Positions 33,352 to 43,794 of a stretch of 64,000 nucleotides of DNA are shown here, one piece after another (positions within the stretch are counted from its first letter, which is position 1; every line of letters starts with the position of its first letter). This DNA comes from Sphingobium jiangsuense (GTDB lineage Bacteria > Pseudomonadota > Alphaproteobacteria > Sphingomonadales > Sphingomonadaceae): the NCBI RefSeq assembly GCF_014196495.1, contig NZ_JACIDT010000007.1, forward strand, positions 174,315 through 238,314. The letters are read 5' to 3'. The position numbers and the translations under genes were made by a program. The notes beneath the pieces are model-generated. The model saw nothing but the letters and a program-made list of their open reading frames with translations. It ran no database searches and was not told the DNA's origin.

Positions 33352-35604
33352 ATGACCGACACAGCCATCACCCCCGCCATCACCCCGGAAATCGTCGCCG
33401 AACACGGCCTTTCCCCTGAGGAATATGAGCGCGCATTGAATGCGCTGGGCCGCGAGCCGAATCTGACGGAACTGGGCATCTTCTCCGTCATGTGGTCGGA
33501 GCATTGCTCCTATAAATCCAGCCGCATCCACCTGAAGAAGCTGCCGACCGAGGGACCGCAGGTCATTTGCGGGCCGGGCGAGAATGCGGGCGTCGTCGAT
33601 ATCGGCCCCGGCCCCGACGGAAAGCCGCAGGCGGCGATCTTCAAGATGGAGAGCCACAACCATCCCAGCTATATCGAGCCCTATCAGGGCGCGGCGACCG
33701 GCGTGGGCGGCATCTTGCGCGACGTCTTCACCATGGGCGCGCGCCCGGTGGCGAACATGAACGCGCTGCGCTTCGGCCGGCCGGACCACCCGAAGATGAA
33801 GCATCTGATCAGCGGCGTGGTGCGCGGCATCGGCGGCTATGGCAATTGCGTCGGCGTGCCGACCGTGGGCGGCGAGGTGAATTTCCACCCCGCCTATGAC
33901 GGCAATATCCTCGTCAACGCGATGACCGTGGGCGTCGCCGACACGGACAAGATTTTCTACAGCGCCGCCAGCGGCATCGGCAACCCGATCGTCTATGTCG
34001 GTTCCAAGACCGGCCGCGACGGCATCCATGGCGCGACCATGGCGAGCGCCGATTTCGGTGAGGACAGCGAGGAAAAGCGCCCGACCGTGCAGGTCGGGGA
34101 CCCGTTCACCGAAAAGCTGCTGATCGAGGCGTGCCTTGAGCTGATGGCGTCGGACGCCATTGTCGCCATCCAGGATATGGGCGCGGCGGGCCTCACCTCC
34201 TCCAGCGTCGAGATGGCGTCGAAGGGCGGCGTCGGCATCCGGCTCGACATGGACAAGGTGCCGCAGCGCGAAACCGGCATGACCGCCTATGAGATGATGC
34301 TCTCCGAAAGCCAGGAGCGCATGCTGATGGTGCTGAAGCCCGGCAAGGAAGCCTTTGCCGAGGCGATCTTCCGCAAGTGGGAGCTGGATTTCGCGGTGAT
34401 CGGCGAAGTGACCGATACCGGCCGCATGGTGCTCGTCCATCATGGCGAGACGGTGTGCGATATCCCCCTCGCCCCGCTGGCCGACGATGCGCCGCTCTAC
34501 GACCGGCCCCATGTGCCGACGCCAAAACCCGCGCCGCTGGCGAACGTGCCCGAATGCGCGGACCTCGGCGCCGACCTCGTGAAGCTGATGGGCAGCCCGG
34601 ACATCGCGTCGCGCCGCTGGATCTGGGAACAGTACGACCACAAGGTCGGCGCCGACACGGTGCAGGCGCCGGGTGGCGATGCGGCGATCGTCCGCGTCCA
34701 CGGCACGCAGAAGGCGCTGGCCATCAGCACCGACTGCACGCCCCGCTATTGCTTCGCCGACCCGGTCGAGGGCGGCAAGCAGGCGGTCGCCGAATGCTGG
34801 CGCAACATCACTTCGGTCGGCGCGACACCGCTCGCCATCACCAACTGCCTCAACTTCGCCAACCCGCAGCGCCCGGAAATCATGGGGCAATTCGTGGGCT
34901 GCCTCGAAGGCATGGGCGACGCCTGCCGCGCGCTCGATTTCCCGATCGTGTCGGGCAATGTCTCGCTCTATAACGAGTCCAAGGCCACCGGCGGCGGCTC
35001 GGCGATCCTGCCGACCCCGGCGATCGGCGGCATCGGCCTGCTGAAGGACTGGACGAAGAACGCAACCATCGCCTTCAAGGGCACGGGCGACATCATCCTC
35101 GCCGTCGGCGAATGGAGGGGGCATCTGGGCCAGTCGATCTGGCTGCGCGAGGTCCATGGCCGCGAGGACGGCCCGCCGCCGCCGGTCGACCTCGCCGCCG
35201 AGCGCCGCACCGGCGATTTCATCCGCGCGCATATCGAAAACGGCGCGATCACCGCCTGCCACGACGTGTCGGACGGCGGCATCGCGGTGACGGTCGCGGA
35301 AATGGCGCTCGCCGGGAATATCGGCGCGATGATCCAGGCGCATGAGCCGGACGAGCCCTTCGCCGACGCCCGCGCCTTCTTCGCCGAGGATCAGGGCGTC
35401 TATGTCGTTACCGTCAGCGACGCCTCGCTTTCGATGTTCCTCGCCGAGGCGGACAAGGCGGGCGTGCAGGTCCAGCCCATCGGCCGCACCTGCGCCAACC
35501 GCCTGATCTTCGAGCTGGCCGACAGCGACTATGCGATCCCGCTCGACACGCTGCGCGCCGCGCATGAGGGGTTTTTCCCGGCGCTGATGGACGGCGAGGT
35601 CTAA
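33352..35604 (+). CDS. purL: Phosphoribosylformylglycinamidine synthase subunit PurL
   Basis: This 750-residue enzyme amidates FGAR to FGAM in purine synthesis. It is the short PurL type, which works with separate PurS and PurQ. Visible family features include [53 protein letters not shown] and [14 protein letters not shown] 33352 is preferred over an upstream extension. No purS or purQ is adjacent; in many alphaproteobacteria they are a separate cluster. Confidence 0.95.
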   Translation: MTDTAITPAITPEIVAEHGLSPEEYERALNALGREPNLTELGIFSVMWSEHCSYKSSRIHLKKLPTEGPQVICGPGENAGVVDIGPGPDGKPQAAIFKMESHNHPSYIEPYQGAATGVGGILRDVFTMGARPVANMNALRFGRPDHPKMKHLISGVVRGIGGYGNCVGVPTVGGEVNFHPAYDGNILVNAMTVGVADTDKIFYSAASGIGNPIVYVGSKTGRDGIHGATMASADFGEDSEEKRPTVQVGDPFTEKLLIEACLELMASDAIVAIQDMGAAGLTSSSVEMASKGGVGIRLDMDKVPQRETGMTAYEMMLSESQERMLMVLKPGKEAFAEAIFRKWELDFAVIGEVTDTGRMVLVHHGETVCDIPLAPLADDAPLYDRPHVPTPKPAPLANVPECADLGADLVKLMGSPDIASRRWIWEQYDHKVGADTVQAPGGDAAIVRVHGTQKALAISTDCTPRYCFADPVEGGKQAVAECWRNITSVGATPLAITNCLNFANPQRPEIMGQFVGCLEGMGDACRALDFPIVSGNVSLYNESKATGGGSAILPTPAIGGIGLLKDWTKNATIAFKGTGDIILAVGEWRGHLGQSIWLREVHGREDGPPPPVDLAAERRTGDFIRAHIENGAITACHDVSDGGIAVTVAEMALAGNIGAMIQAHEPDEPFADARAFFAEDQGVYVVTVSDASLSMFLAEADKAGVQVQPIGRTCANRLIFELADSDYAIPLDTLRAAHEGFFPALMDGEV

Positions 35605-35664
35605 ACCCCGCTTTCCGCGTCAGGCCCGGTCCGGCCGGATCGGGCCTGAGCCCGCCCGCCCCGC

Positions 35665-36222
35665 TCAGCGCGGGTCGCGGCGCATGATGAACTCCCGGTC
35701 GCGATGAGCGCCGACGCGGAACTCATAGTCGCCGACCTTGACGAAGCCGCGCGACACATAGATCGCCTGCGCACGCAGGTTGCCGGAAAAGACGCCGATC
35801 CAGATCGGCCCCGGCCTGCGCTCCTCCAGCCAGCCGATCGCCCGGTCCAGCAGCTGCCGCCCCAGCCCCGCGCCCTGCCATTCGGCGACGATATAGAGCT
35901 GGTAGACCTCGCCATGATCCGGCCGCGCCTCTTCATGCGGCAATTTGCACGGGCCGACATGGGCATAGGCGACCAGTTCCCCCGCCTCGTCCTCCGCGAC
36001 CCATTGATGGCGCGCCGGGTCGGCCAGTTCCGCCCGGACGGCTTCGGGGCTGTAGCTCTCCTCCTCGAAAATGGCGAGATCTTCCTCCGCATAGCTGACG
36101 GCCATCGCGCCTTCGACGAAGGTTTCGCGGAAGGTGCGCCGTTTCAGCGCCGCCAGCTGCCACGCATCGTCCGGCGAAGCATCCCGGATGAAGGGACCAG
36201 CCCCACCGACGCGACCAATCAT
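35665..36222 (-). CDS. GNAT family N-acetyltransferase
   Basis: This 185-residue protein has the acetyl-CoA binding motif QLYIVAEWQGAGLGRQLLDR (the R-x-x-G-x-G/A pattern as QGAGLG) and a typical C-terminal IGVFSGNLRAQAIYVSRGF. The acceptor is unknown. ATG 36222 gives a normal length. It is convergent with purL and in tandem with the bioC-like gene on the minus strand. Confidence 0.85.
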   Translation of the reverse strand: MIGRVGGAGPFIRDASPDDAWQLAALKRRTFRETFVEGAMAVSYAEEDLAIFEEESYSPEAVRAELADPARHQWVAEDEAGELVAYAHVGPCKLPHEEARPDHGEVYQLYIVAEWQGAGLGRQLLDRAIGWLEERRPGPIWIGVFSGNLRAQAIYVSRGFVKVGDYEFRVGAHRDREFIMRRDPR

Positions 36223-36306
36223 GCTATCGAAACCTTTCCAGCGGATAGTGCGGGGCCGCACGCTGCCGCCCAACCGGACGGGCTGTCAACCCCTCGCTCC
36301 CTCGGT

Positions 36307-37089
36307 TCACCGCGAACGGGTGATCCGGCAATAGGCGACATGATAGGTGCAGCGCCCCCCGCCCTCGTCATAGGCGCGCATCACCTTGCGCAGCTGCCCG
36401 GCGGTGAGCGGCGCGCGCCCTTCCACCGGCACGGTCGCGCCGATGCCCTTCAGATGCGCGAGCAGGCCGCGCGCGCCGCCGAAATCCTGCACATAGTCCT
36501 CTTCGAACAGAAAGGCGTCGTCATGGCGCGACAGCATCGCGCGCAGATCCTCCACGGCGGGGTAGAGCGGCGTCCCGGCGACCAGCCCCTGCGCCTCATG
36601 CGCGGCGCGCCATTCGGCGAAGCTGCGGCGCGCCATCGTCGCGAACATCAGGCTGCCGCCCGGACGCAGCAGGCCATGGAGCCGGTCGAGCGCGCGCGGC
36701 AGGTCGGTGAACCACTGGAAGGCGAGGCTCGATATGACGAGATCGAACCACGGCCCGTCGAAAGCTGGCGCTTCGCCATCCATCACCAGAAAGCGCGCGC
36801 CGGTATCCCCGCCCCGCCCGGCCAGCGCCACCATCTCCGGCGCGAGGTCGGTGGCGATGATCTCGGCATCGGGGAACAGCGCGCGGGTGGCGCGGGTCAG
36901 CGCGCCGGTGCCGCAGCCAATCTCCAATATGCGTGGCCTTTCGCCGGGCGGCAGAGGTGGCCGGGGTTGCCGCGCGATCAGATCCGCCAGCGTCGCGGCG
37001 ACAAGGCGCTGCACCTCGGCATGCTCGTCATAATGCACGGCTGCGGTTCCGAATGCCCGGCCGATGCGATGGCTGCGCGGCTCGCTCAT
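36307..37089 (-). CDS. BioC-like malonyl-ACP O-methyltransferase
   Basis: This 260-residue SAM methyltransferase has RAFGTAAVHYDEHAEVQR at the start, motif I ILEIGCGTGALTRATRALFP, SSLAFQWFTDLPRALDRLH and a C-terminal LLAHLKGIGATVP. That combination is characteristic of BioC, which methylates malonyl-ACP to start biotin synthesis. There are no other bio genes beside it. A related methyltransferase with another acceptor is the alternative. Confidence 0.75.
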   Translation of the reverse strand: MSEPRSHRIGRAFGTAAVHYDEHAEVQRLVAATLADLIARQPRPPLPPGERPRILEIGCGTGALTRATRALFPDAEIIATDLAPEMVALAGRGGDTGARFLVMDGEAPAFDGPWFDLVISSLAFQWFTDLPRALDRLHGLLRPGGSLMFATMARRSFAEWRAAHEAQGLVAGTPLYPAVEDLRAMLSRHDDAFLFEEDYVQDFGGARGLLAHLKGIGATVPVEGRAPLTAGQLRKVMRAYDEGGGRCTYHVAYCRITRSR

Positions 37090-37190
37090 CGCGGCCTTTC
37101 CGGCATTTTCGGCCCGCAACGGGATTTTCTCCGATCCGAAATCATTCTAAGGCCCCTATTCCCATTTCCATCCAAGGTGAAGCACTGATC

Positions 37191-38426
37191 ATGCCGGCCC
37201 CCACCCCTTTTCCCGACGCCAGCGGGCAGGAGCGCAACCGCGCCATCGACATCGCGCGCGGCTTCGCCGTGATGGGCATCATGCTGATGAACATCGTCGC
37301 CTTCTCGATGCCGGACGCCGCCTATATCAACCCCGATGCCTGGGGCGGCAGCGGCCTAGCCGACCGGATCGCCTGGTTCCTCGCCTTCGTGCTGGTCGAC
37401 GGCAAGATGCGCGGCCTGTTCGCGCTGCTGTTCGGCGCGAGCATGCTGATGCTGATGGACCGCACCGAAATGGCGGGCGGCGACGGGCGGCAGCGCCACA
37501 TCATCCGCTGCTTCTGGCTGGCGCTGATCGGGCTGGCCCATTATCTGCTGCTGTGGTGGGGGGACATATTGGCGCTCTATGCGCTGGTTGGCCTCGTCGC
37601 GCTGGCCTTTGCGGGCAAGCAGCCGATGCAGCTCGTCAAGCTCTCCTTCCTCGCCTTCGCGCTGCAATTCCTGCTGCTGGCCCTGCTGATGGCGAGCCTT
37701 TATCAGGTTGCGGGCACGGCGGGCGCGGCCCGTCTGCTCGACCAGCTCGGCGAACCGGGCAGCGCCGAGGTCGCACGCGAACTTGCGCTCTATCGCGGCG
37801 GCTGGGGCGGCACGGTGGCGGACAAGGCCGCGAACCTGCCGGTCTGGGCGATGAGCGGGCTGCACTATATGGCGCTGGAGGTGCTGGGCTTCATGCTGCT
37901 GGGCATGGCGATGCTGAAGGGCGGCTTCCTCACCGGCAACTGGCCGCGCGACCTCTATGTCGCGACCGCCCGCCACTGCTTCCTGATCGGCCTGCCGCCG
38001 ATGATCGCGCTGGGCGTCTGGGCATGGGCGGGCGGCTTCGCGCCGGTGACGACCTTCGGCATCGTGTTCGCCTGGTCCTTCCCGTTCCGCATCCCGCTGA
38101 CCGTGGGGGTCGCCGCGCTGATCTTCGCACTGCTGGCCGACCGGACGCCCGGCGCGCTGCTCACCCGCGTGGAGGCGGTCGGGCGCATGGCGCTCTCCAA
38201 CTATCTCGCCACCAGCGTGGTGATGACGGCGCTGTTCTATGGTTGGGGGCTGGGCCTGTTCGGCTGGCTTTCGCGCGCGCAGGTCTACGGGGTGGTGCCG
38301 CTGGTCTGGATCGCGATGCTGCTCTGGTCGAAACCGTGGCTTGGGCGCTTCCGCTATGGTCCGCTCGAATGGCTGTGGCGCAGCCTGACGCTGCTCGCGC
38401 CGCAGCCGATGATGCGGAAAAACTGA
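37191..38426 (+). CDS. DUF418 domain membrane protein
   Basis: This 411-residue integral membrane protein has about nine hydrophobic segments. The N-terminus NRAIDIARGFAVMGIMLMNI and VDGKMRGLFALLFGASMLML are typical of the DUF418/HgpA family (YeiB-like), and the C-terminal half carries the DUF418 region (VEAVGRMALSNYLATSVVMT). Function of the family is unknown; roles in transport or acylation have been proposed. It stands alone and is divergent from the bioC-like gene. Confidence 0.8.
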   Translation: MPAPTPFPDASGQERNRAIDIARGFAVMGIMLMNIVAFSMPDAAYINPDAWGGSGLADRIAWFLAFVLVDGKMRGLFALLFGASMLMLMDRTEMAGGDGRQRHIIRCFWLALIGLAHYLLLWWGDILALYALVGLVALAFAGKQPMQLVKLSFLAFALQFLLLALLMASLYQVAGTAGAARLLDQLGEPGSAEVARELALYRGGWGGTVADKAANLPVWAMSGLHYMALEVLGFMLLGMAMLKGGFLTGNWPRDLYVATARHCFLIGLPPMIALGVWAWAGGFAPVTTFGIVFAWSFPFRIPLTVGVAALIFALLADRTPGALLTRVEAVGRMALSNYLATSVVMTALFYGWGLGLFGWLSRAQVYGVVPLVWIAMLLWSKPWLGRFRYGPLEWLWRSLTLLAPQPMMRKN

Positions 38427-38429
38427 ACG

Positions 38430-38506
38430 TCATGCCAGCGCAGGCGGGCATCTCAGGAGGCGGCGCGCACCATCACCTGCGACCCCAGCCTGCGCCGGGT
38501 GACGGC
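38430..38506. repeat. Hairpin-type intergenic repeat, third locus
   Basis: CATGCCAGCGCAGGCGGGCA (38431-38450) and CGACCCCAGCCTGCGCCGGG (near 38481-38500) repeat the building blocks of the element at 13198-13267 in altered order, between the convergent DUF418 and tusA genes. Confidence 0.55.
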
Positions 38507-38752
38507 CTAGGGAAGAGGCCCACCCCCACCCGCGCGCAACAAAAACGCATGTTCGCCGACCGCCGCGAAGGTCCAGCCGCGTTCCCCGGCCAGCGCCTGC
38601 AATTCCCCTCCGGCGATCGGGTCGTCGGCGCGGATCAGCACCGCCACATGATCGCGCATCGCCCGCGCCGCGCGCAGCACCGGCCAGGGGCAGCGCATGC
38701 CGCGCGCGTCCACTTCGACCGGCTGCACGTCCGCGCCGGGCGCCGCGCTCAT
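38507..38752 (-). CDS. TusA/SirA-like sulfurtransferase domain protein
   Basis: This 81-residue protein matches the TusA fold. The active cysteine is Cys21 in VDARGMRCPWPVLRAARAMR. TusA relays sulfur for tRNA thiolation and cofactor synthesis. Its start overlaps the der stop by 4 bp (ATGA type), so it is co-translated with der. Confidence 0.88.
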   Translation of the reverse strand: MSAAPGADVQPVEVDARGMRCPWPVLRAARAMRDHVAVLIRADDPIAGGELQALAGERGWTFAAVGEHAFLLRAGGGGPLP

Positions 38753-40146
38753 TTACCGAACGGGTTTTTGGGCGAGCGCAGCATCAGCCGCACCGGCACC
38801 GCGCCGAAGCCCAGCTCGCGGCGGATGCCGTTCACCAGATAGCGCTGATAGCTTTCGGGCAGCAGGTCGAGCCGGGTGCCGAACAGCACGAAGCCCGGCG
38901 GGCGGGTCTTGGCCTGCGTCAGATAGCGCAGCTTGATGCGCTTGCCCCCCGGCGCGGGCGGCGGATTGGCTTCCAGCGCCGCCTCGAACCAACGGTTGAG
39001 CAGGCCGGTCGAGACGCGATGCGACCAGACGCGGCGCACCTCGAAGGCGGCGGCGATCAGGTCGTCCAGCCCCTTGCCGGTCGCGCCGGAAACGGTGATC
39101 AGCGGCACGCCCTTCACCTGCGCCAGCCCTTCGTCCAGCGCCTTGCGCACGCCCTGATAGAGCGCCGAGCCGTTTTCCGACACGTCCCATTTGTTGAGGC
39201 CGATGATGAGAGCGCGCCCTTCCTGCAACACCTTGTCGGCGATGCGCAGATCCTGCGCCTCCAGCCCCTTGGTCGCGTCGAGCAGCAGCACCACGACCTC
39301 GGCGAAATCGACCGCGTGCAGGCCATCGGCGACGGCCAGCTTCTCCAGCTTGTCCTGCACCTTGGCGCGCTTGCGCATGCCCGCCGTGTCGATCAGGCGC
39401 ACGATCCGCTCGCGCCCGTCCTTGTCGGTCCACCTGTGATCGATGGCGATGCTGTCGCGGGTGATCCCCGCCTCCGGCCCGGTGATCAGCCGGTCCTCGC
39501 CGATGATCCGGTTGATCAGCGTCGATTTGCCCGCATTGGGCCGCCCGACAATGGCGAGCTTCAATGGCGCGGCGTCGAGCGCATCTTCGTCGTCGGGGTT
39601 GATCGCTTCCTCGCCCCCGGCGAGGCCCGCCTCTTCCAGCTCCGCCTGCGCGCGCTCGATATGCGGCAGCAGCGCCTGGAACAGGTCGGCCAGCCCTTGA
39701 CCATGTTCCGCGGAAAGGGCGATGGGCTCGCCAAGGCCGAGCGCATAGGCTTCCATCAGCCCATCCTCGGCCGCCCTGCCCTCCGCCTTGTTGCCCGCAA
39801 GCACCACCGGCGTGTCGCTGCCGCGCAACCAGCGGGCGATTTCCTCGTCCAGCGGATTCACGCCCGCGCGCGCGTCGAACAGGAACAGCGCGACATCGGC
39901 GCTGGCCACCGCCGCCTCGGTCTGCTTGCGCATGCGGCCGGGCAGGCTCTGCGGGTCCTCATCCTCATAACCGGCGGTGTCGACGATGCGGAAATCGAGG
40001 CCGAGCAGATGCGCGTCCCCTTCCCGCCGGTCGCGGGTCACGCCGGGCTGGTCGTCGACCAGCGCCAGCTTCTTGCCCACCAGCCGGTTGAACAGCGTGG
40101 ATTTGCCGACATTGGGCCGCCCGACAATCGCAACTATGGGCAGCAT
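38749..40146 (-). CDS. der: Ribosome-associated GTPase Der (EngA)
   Basis: This 465-residue protein has two tandem GTPase domains: GRPNVGKSTLFNRL with DTAGYED and NKAEG, then GRPNAGKSTLINRI with DTAGMRKRAK and NKWD. A C-terminal KH-like domain follows (from about 360). Der is required for 50S assembly. It is the third gene of the yfgM-bamB-der-tusA operon, the classic gene order. Confidence 0.96.
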   Translation of the reverse strand: MLPIVAIVGRPNVGKSTLFNRLVGKKLALVDDQPGVTRDRREGDAHLLGLDFRIVDTAGYEDEDPQSLPGRMRKQTEAAVASADVALFLFDARAGVNPLDEEIARWLRGSDTPVVLAGNKAEGRAAEDGLMEAYALGLGEPIALSAEHGQGLADLFQALLPHIERAQAELEEAGLAGGEEAINPDDEDALDAAPLKLAIVGRPNAGKSTLINRIIGEDRLITGPEAGITRDSIAIDHRWTDKDGRERIVRLIDTAGMRKRAKVQDKLEKLAVADGLHAVDFAEVVVLLLDATKGLEAQDLRIADKVLQEGRALIIGLNKWDVSENGSALYQGVRKALDEGLAQVKGVPLITVSGATGKGLDDLIAAAFEVRRVWSHRVSTGLLNRWFEAALEANPPPAPGGKRIKLRYLTQAKTRPPGFVLFGTRLDLLPESYQRYLVNGIRRELGFGAVPVRLMLRSPKNPFGK

Positions 40147-40178
40147 GTCGCCCTTTTCCTTCCTTGTTCCCGCCCGCC

Positions 40179-41543
40179 TCAGCGATAGGCGGTCAGTCGC
40201 CCGTCATCGCTGAGGATATAGAGCGTGTTGTTCGCCACGACCGGGCCCAGCGACATGGACCGGCCGGTATCGACGCTGGTCTTCACCGAACCGTCGGCGG
40301 GGTCGACATAGAGCAGGTCCTTGTCGGTCGACACCAGGATCAGGCGCCCGCCCGCGACGATCGGCCCGGTCCAGCGCACCGCGCCCTTGCGGTCCTTCGG
40401 GTCGCGCCAGCGCTTGAGCTGGCTGATCCAGCGGATCTTGCCGGAAGCGCGCGCGACGCAGAGCAGCTTCGCGTCGTCGGTCACGACGAACACCCATTCG
40501 CCGACCACCGCCGGGGTGGAGATGCCCGCGATGTTGATCTCCCACAGCCGCTGGCCCGACACCAGTTCGTAGGAGGCCATGCGCCCGCCCTGCCCGATGG
40601 CGAACACCCGGCCCCGGTCGACCACCGGATCGGCGTCGATATCGGCCAGCGACGCCACCGAGGTGGAGATGCTGGTGCGCGACAGCGCGTCACCCCAGAG
40701 ATTGCGCCCGTTCTCATAGCGATAGGCGTTGAGCTCGCCGGAGCTGAAGCCCGCGATCACCGTGCCCTGCGCGGCGGCCGGGGCCGCGACGCCGAACACG
40801 CCGGTCGCCTCGACCGTGCCCGATTCGCTCCATTCGGTGGAGCCGTCCGCCATGTCGAGCGCGTAGATCTGGTTGTCCTGGCTCATCACATAGACATGGC
40901 CGTTCGCCAGCGTCGGGGAGCCGCGCAGCGGGCCGCCGGGGCGGACCTTCCACTGGATGGCGCCGGTCGCCGCATCGATGGCGGCGACATCGCCCACGCC
41001 CGTGGTCACGAACACGCGCCCGCCCTCGACCGACACGCCGCCGCCGAACAGCGCGCGGCCATTGCCCTCGGCGGGCATCGCCGTCTGCCACAGGCGCGAT
41101 CCGGTCTGCGCGTCCATCGCGATCACCCGCGCGTCGGCGTCGATCACATAGAGCTTCCCGCCGGAAACGACAGGCGCGGCGGCCAGACGCGCGCGCGCGG
41201 TGCTGCCCGCGATGGAGGCCGACCAGACCTGCCGGGGCGCCTCGCCCAGCGCGACATGGCCCATCAGCTTGGCCGCGTTGCCGCCCGGCTGCGCCCAGTC
41301 GGCATTGGCGACGGGCGCGGGCAGCGAAACCGGCACCACGGCCAGCGTCGGATCGGCCTCGGCGTCCCGCTCGTTCGACAGGATCGAAACGCGGTCGCCC
41401 AGCACCGGCGTCTTGGGCCGCTTGTCCTTGCCGCCGCCGAACACGCCGCAGGCGGAAAGCGACACCAGCGCAATCGTGAGCAGCGCGGCCCGTGCCCCGC
41501 GCGCCATGCCGCCCCGCGCGGCCATCCTGTCATTCGCCAGCAT
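40179..41543 (-). CDS. bamB: Outer membrane assembly lipoprotein BamB
   Basis: This protein of about 454 residues has a lipoprotein signal (TIALVSLSACG, lipobox cysteine near residue 33) and an eight-bladed PQQ-like propeller, seen as repeated segments such as GKLYVIDADARVIAMDAQTG, GHVYVMSQDNQIYALDMADG and LLYVDPADG. BamB is a subunit of the beta-barrel insertion machine. The start 41543 has a GAGGG ribosome site; 41525 is the alternative. It overlaps the yfgM 3' end by 14 bp. Operon with yfgM and der. Confidence 0.93.
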   Translation of the reverse strand: MLANDRMAARGGMARGARAALLTIALVSLSACGVFGGGKDKRPKTPVLGDRVSILSNERDAEADPTLAVVPVSLPAPVANADWAQPGGNAAKLMGHVALGEAPRQVWSASIAGSTARARLAAAPVVSGGKLYVIDADARVIAMDAQTGSRLWQTAMPAEGNGRALFGGGVSVEGGRVFVTTGVGDVAAIDAATGAIQWKVRPGGPLRGSPTLANGHVYVMSQDNQIYALDMADGSTEWSESGTVEATGVFGVAAPAAAQGTVIAGFSSGELNAYRYENGRNLWGDALSRTSISTSVASLADIDADPVVDRGRVFAIGQGGRMASYELVSGQRLWEINIAGISTPAVVGEWVFVVTDDAKLLCVARASGKIRWISQLKRWRDPKDRKGAVRWTGPIVAGGRLILVSTDKDLLYVDPADGSVKTSVDTGRSMSLGPVVANNTLYILSDDGRLTAYR

Positions 41544-42267
41544 CATCACCCTCATTCCGTGCATTGGGAGCCTGCGCGGCCCCTTCCTTTTCCGTATCGA
41601 CCGCATCGACGCCCATCAGGCCCGCCATCTGCCGCGCGCGCGACCGCAGCGAAGCGGGCGCCTGCTCGTCCCGCGCGATCGCGGCGAACAGCGGTCCCGC
41701 CAGTTCCTTCTTGCCCATCTTCATATAGGCGATCGCGGTCATCTCGCCCGCGCTGCCGAACCAGGGATTGCCCTCGACCGCCAGCGGCTTCAGCCGGTCA
41801 ACGACCTGCTGTGGCTGAAGCTCGTCGAAGGTCAGCGCCACCTGCCGCACGGTGCCGAGGTCGCGATAGGGCTGGTCGAGCTTGTCGTTGGCGGCGATGT
41901 CGCCGTAAAGCTTCGCCGCGCCCTTCACTTCGCCTTTCTTCGCCGCTGCGGCGGCCTGCGTCAGCAGCGCGATGGCGCGATAGCCGGGCTGGCCCGCCCC
42001 GGCCAGTTCGGCGAGCTTCTTGGCGTCCGGCTCGCCGCCCGTGGCGGCCGCCTCCAGCACGTCCTGCGCCTGTTCCGCCACCTCGCCGGAGGACTGGCGG
42101 CTGTGATGCTCCCAATAGAGCCAGCCGCCGAAAGCCAGCAGACCGGCCGCTATGATGCCGGCCAGCCACAATCCGTAGCGCTTGCCGAAAACGGCCAGCC
42201 TGTCCTGCCGGACGGCATCGTCCACCTCGCGGAAAAAGGCTTCACTGGGGGATGGCGTTTCAGCCAA
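41530..42267 (-). CDS. YfgM-like tetratricopeptide membrane protein
   Basis: This 245-residue protein has one N-terminal transmembrane helix (about 31-50, GLWLAGIIAAGLLAFGGWLY) and a periplasmic TPR-like region. The start FFREVDDAVRQDRLAVFGKRYG is typical of YfgM/DUF2133. In Escherichia coli YfgM is a periplasmic chaperone partner of PpiD and lies upstream of bamB and der, as here. The C-terminal tail is acidic. Confidence 0.87.
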   Translation of the reverse strand: MAETPSPSEAFFREVDDAVRQDRLAVFGKRYGLWLAGIIAAGLLAFGGWLYWEHHSRQSSGEVAEQAQDVLEAAATGGEPDAKKLAELAGAGQPGYRAIALLTQAAAAAKKGEVKGAAKLYGDIAANDKLDQPYRDLGTVRQVALTFDELQPQQVVDRLKPLAVEGNPWFGSAGEMTAIAYMKMGKKELAGPLFAAIARDEQAPASLRSRARQMAGLMGVDAVDTEKEGAAQAPNARNEGDDAGE

Positions 42268-42356
42268 GGGATATCTCCAATAAACAGGACGCGAAAACCG
42301 GCGCCTGAGCGGGCCACATCGGCGCGGACCTTAGCGGCGGCACCGGCCCGCGCAAG

Positions 42357-43229
42357 TCACTTTTTCGGGGGATAGAGCTGTTCCTCGCCGGGAAAGACGC
42401 GGTCCTTCACCTCGACCGCATAGCGCGCCGCCGCATCGGAAATCAGCTCCGCCATGTTGGCATAGCGCTTGACGAAGCGCGGCACCCGCTCGAACAGGCC
42501 GAGCATGTCCTCGGCGACCAGCACCTGGCCGTCGCAACGCGCCGACGCGCCGATGCCGATCACCGGGATGGGCAGCGCCTCGGTCAGCGCGACGGCGATC
42601 GGCTCCACCACCCCCTCGACCACGACGGAGAAGGCGCCCGCGTCGGCGATGGCGCGGCCATCGGCGATGATCTTGTCATGCTCCTCCTGGCTGCGGCCCC
42701 GCGCGCCATAGCCGCCCAGCGCGTTGACCGCCTGCGGCGTCAGGCCGACATGGGCCATCACCGGAATGCCGCGCCGCGACAGGAAGGAGATGGTTTCCGC
42801 CATCGCCTCGCCGCCTTCCAGCTTCACCGCCGCGCAGCCCGTTTCCTTGAGGATGCGCGCCGCGCTCTCGAACGCCTGCTGCGGCGAGGCTTCATAGCTG
42901 CCGAACGGCATGTCGACGATCACCGCGCTGTGATAGCTGCCCCGCACCACCGCCGCGCCATGGGCGCACATCATGTCGAGGCTGACCGGCACCGTCGAGG
43001 GCAGGCCGTAGATCACCTGCCCCAGCGAATCGCCCACCAGCAGCATGTCGCAATGCGGATCGAGCAGTTGCGCCTGCCGCGCGGTATAGGCGGTGAGCAT
43101 CACCAGCGGCTCGGCCGTCGTTCCGCCCTTCTTGCGCTGCTGGATCGCAGGGATGGTGAGGCGCTTGAGCGGCGCCGGGGTCGGGTTGGCGCGGCTGGTC
43201 GATGTATCGAGCGTATAGGTCGTGGACAT
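42357..43229 (-). CDS. panB: 3-methyl-2-oxobutanoate hydroxymethyltransferase
   Basis: This 290-residue TIM-barrel enzyme makes ketopantoate for pantothenate and CoA. Family signatures are [33 protein letters not shown] (metal-binding Asp), [11 protein letters not shown], and [20 protein letters not shown]. It is 90 bp upstream of yfgM on the minus strand but likely a separate unit. panC is not in this window. Confidence 0.95.
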   Translation of the reverse strand: MSTTYTLDTSTSRANPTPAPLKRLTIPAIQQRKKGGTTAEPLVMLTAYTARQAQLLDPHCDMLLVGDSLGQVIYGLPSTVPVSLDMMCAHGAAVVRGSYHSAVIVDMPFGSYEASPQQAFESAARILKETGCAAVKLEGGEAMAETISFLSRRGIPVMAHVGLTPQAVNALGGYGARGRSQEEHDKIIADGRAIADAGAFSVVVEGVVEPIAVALTEALPIPVIGIGASARCDGQVLVAEDMLGLFERVPRFVKRYANMAELISDAAARYAVEVKDRVFPGEEQLYPPKK

Positions 43230-43309
43230 GCCCTCTCTCTAGCGCCCTTGCCCGCAAAGGGCCAGCGGAGAGACGCCGCAGCGGCAGGGACGAGGGGAAA
43301 CCGGCCGTT

Positions 43310-43750
43310 TCAGGCGATCTTCTCTTCGTCTTCCTGATGGAAGGGGAAGCTTTCGGCGAGGCTGATGCCGTCGAGCACCTTGGCGGTTTCGTCCCGCACG
43401 CGCAGCATCACGCGGTGCAGGCGACATTCGCTTTCCGGCAGGCAGTTCTTGCAGGTTTCATGCGCGAAGCGGCTGGCGCACGGCACCAGCGCCAGCGACC
43501 CGCGCGTCAGGCGCACGATGTCGCCATAGCTGATGTCCACCGGCGCCAACGCCAGCCAATAGCCGCCGTCGCGTCCCCGCTGCGTGGCGACTAGCCCTTC
43601 CCGCGACATTTCGGACAGGATCACCGTCAGGAATTTGGCGGGGATGTTCTGCGTCTCGGCGATATCCGCGAGCGGAATGGGGCCTTTGCCATAATGATCG
43701 GCCAGATGTTGCAGGGCACGGATGGCATAGCGGGTTTTTTGCGACAGCAT
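43310..43750 (-). CDS. Rrf2 family transcriptional regulator
   Basis: This 146-residue protein has the Rrf2 winged helix (LSQKTRYAIRALQHLADHYG, ETQNIPAKFLTVILSEMSRE, RGRDGGYWLALAP). Four cysteines (91, 100, 103, 109) lie in the effector loop, CASRFAHETCKNCLPESEC. IscR, NsrR and RirA use three cysteines in this loop for an Fe-S cluster; the spacing here (8, 2, 5) differs from each. An Fe-S or zinc site is likely, and the regulon is unknown. It may respond to iron, oxygen or sulfur. Confidence 0.88.
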   Translation of the reverse strand: MLSQKTRYAIRALQHLADHYGKGPIPLADIAETQNIPAKFLTVILSEMSREGLVATQRGRDGGYWLALAPVDISYGDIVRLTRGSLALVPCASRFAHETCKNCLPESECRLHRVMLRVRDETAKVLDGISLAESFPFHQEDEEKIA

Positions 43751-43794
43751 GAAACGACCATCGCGGCAAAAATCCTAAATTTCAACCTTTCCGC

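Noticed and set aside
33010..35565. 851-codon minus-strand open frame
   Set aside because: It is the antisense of purL; composition and lack of motifs show it is not coding.
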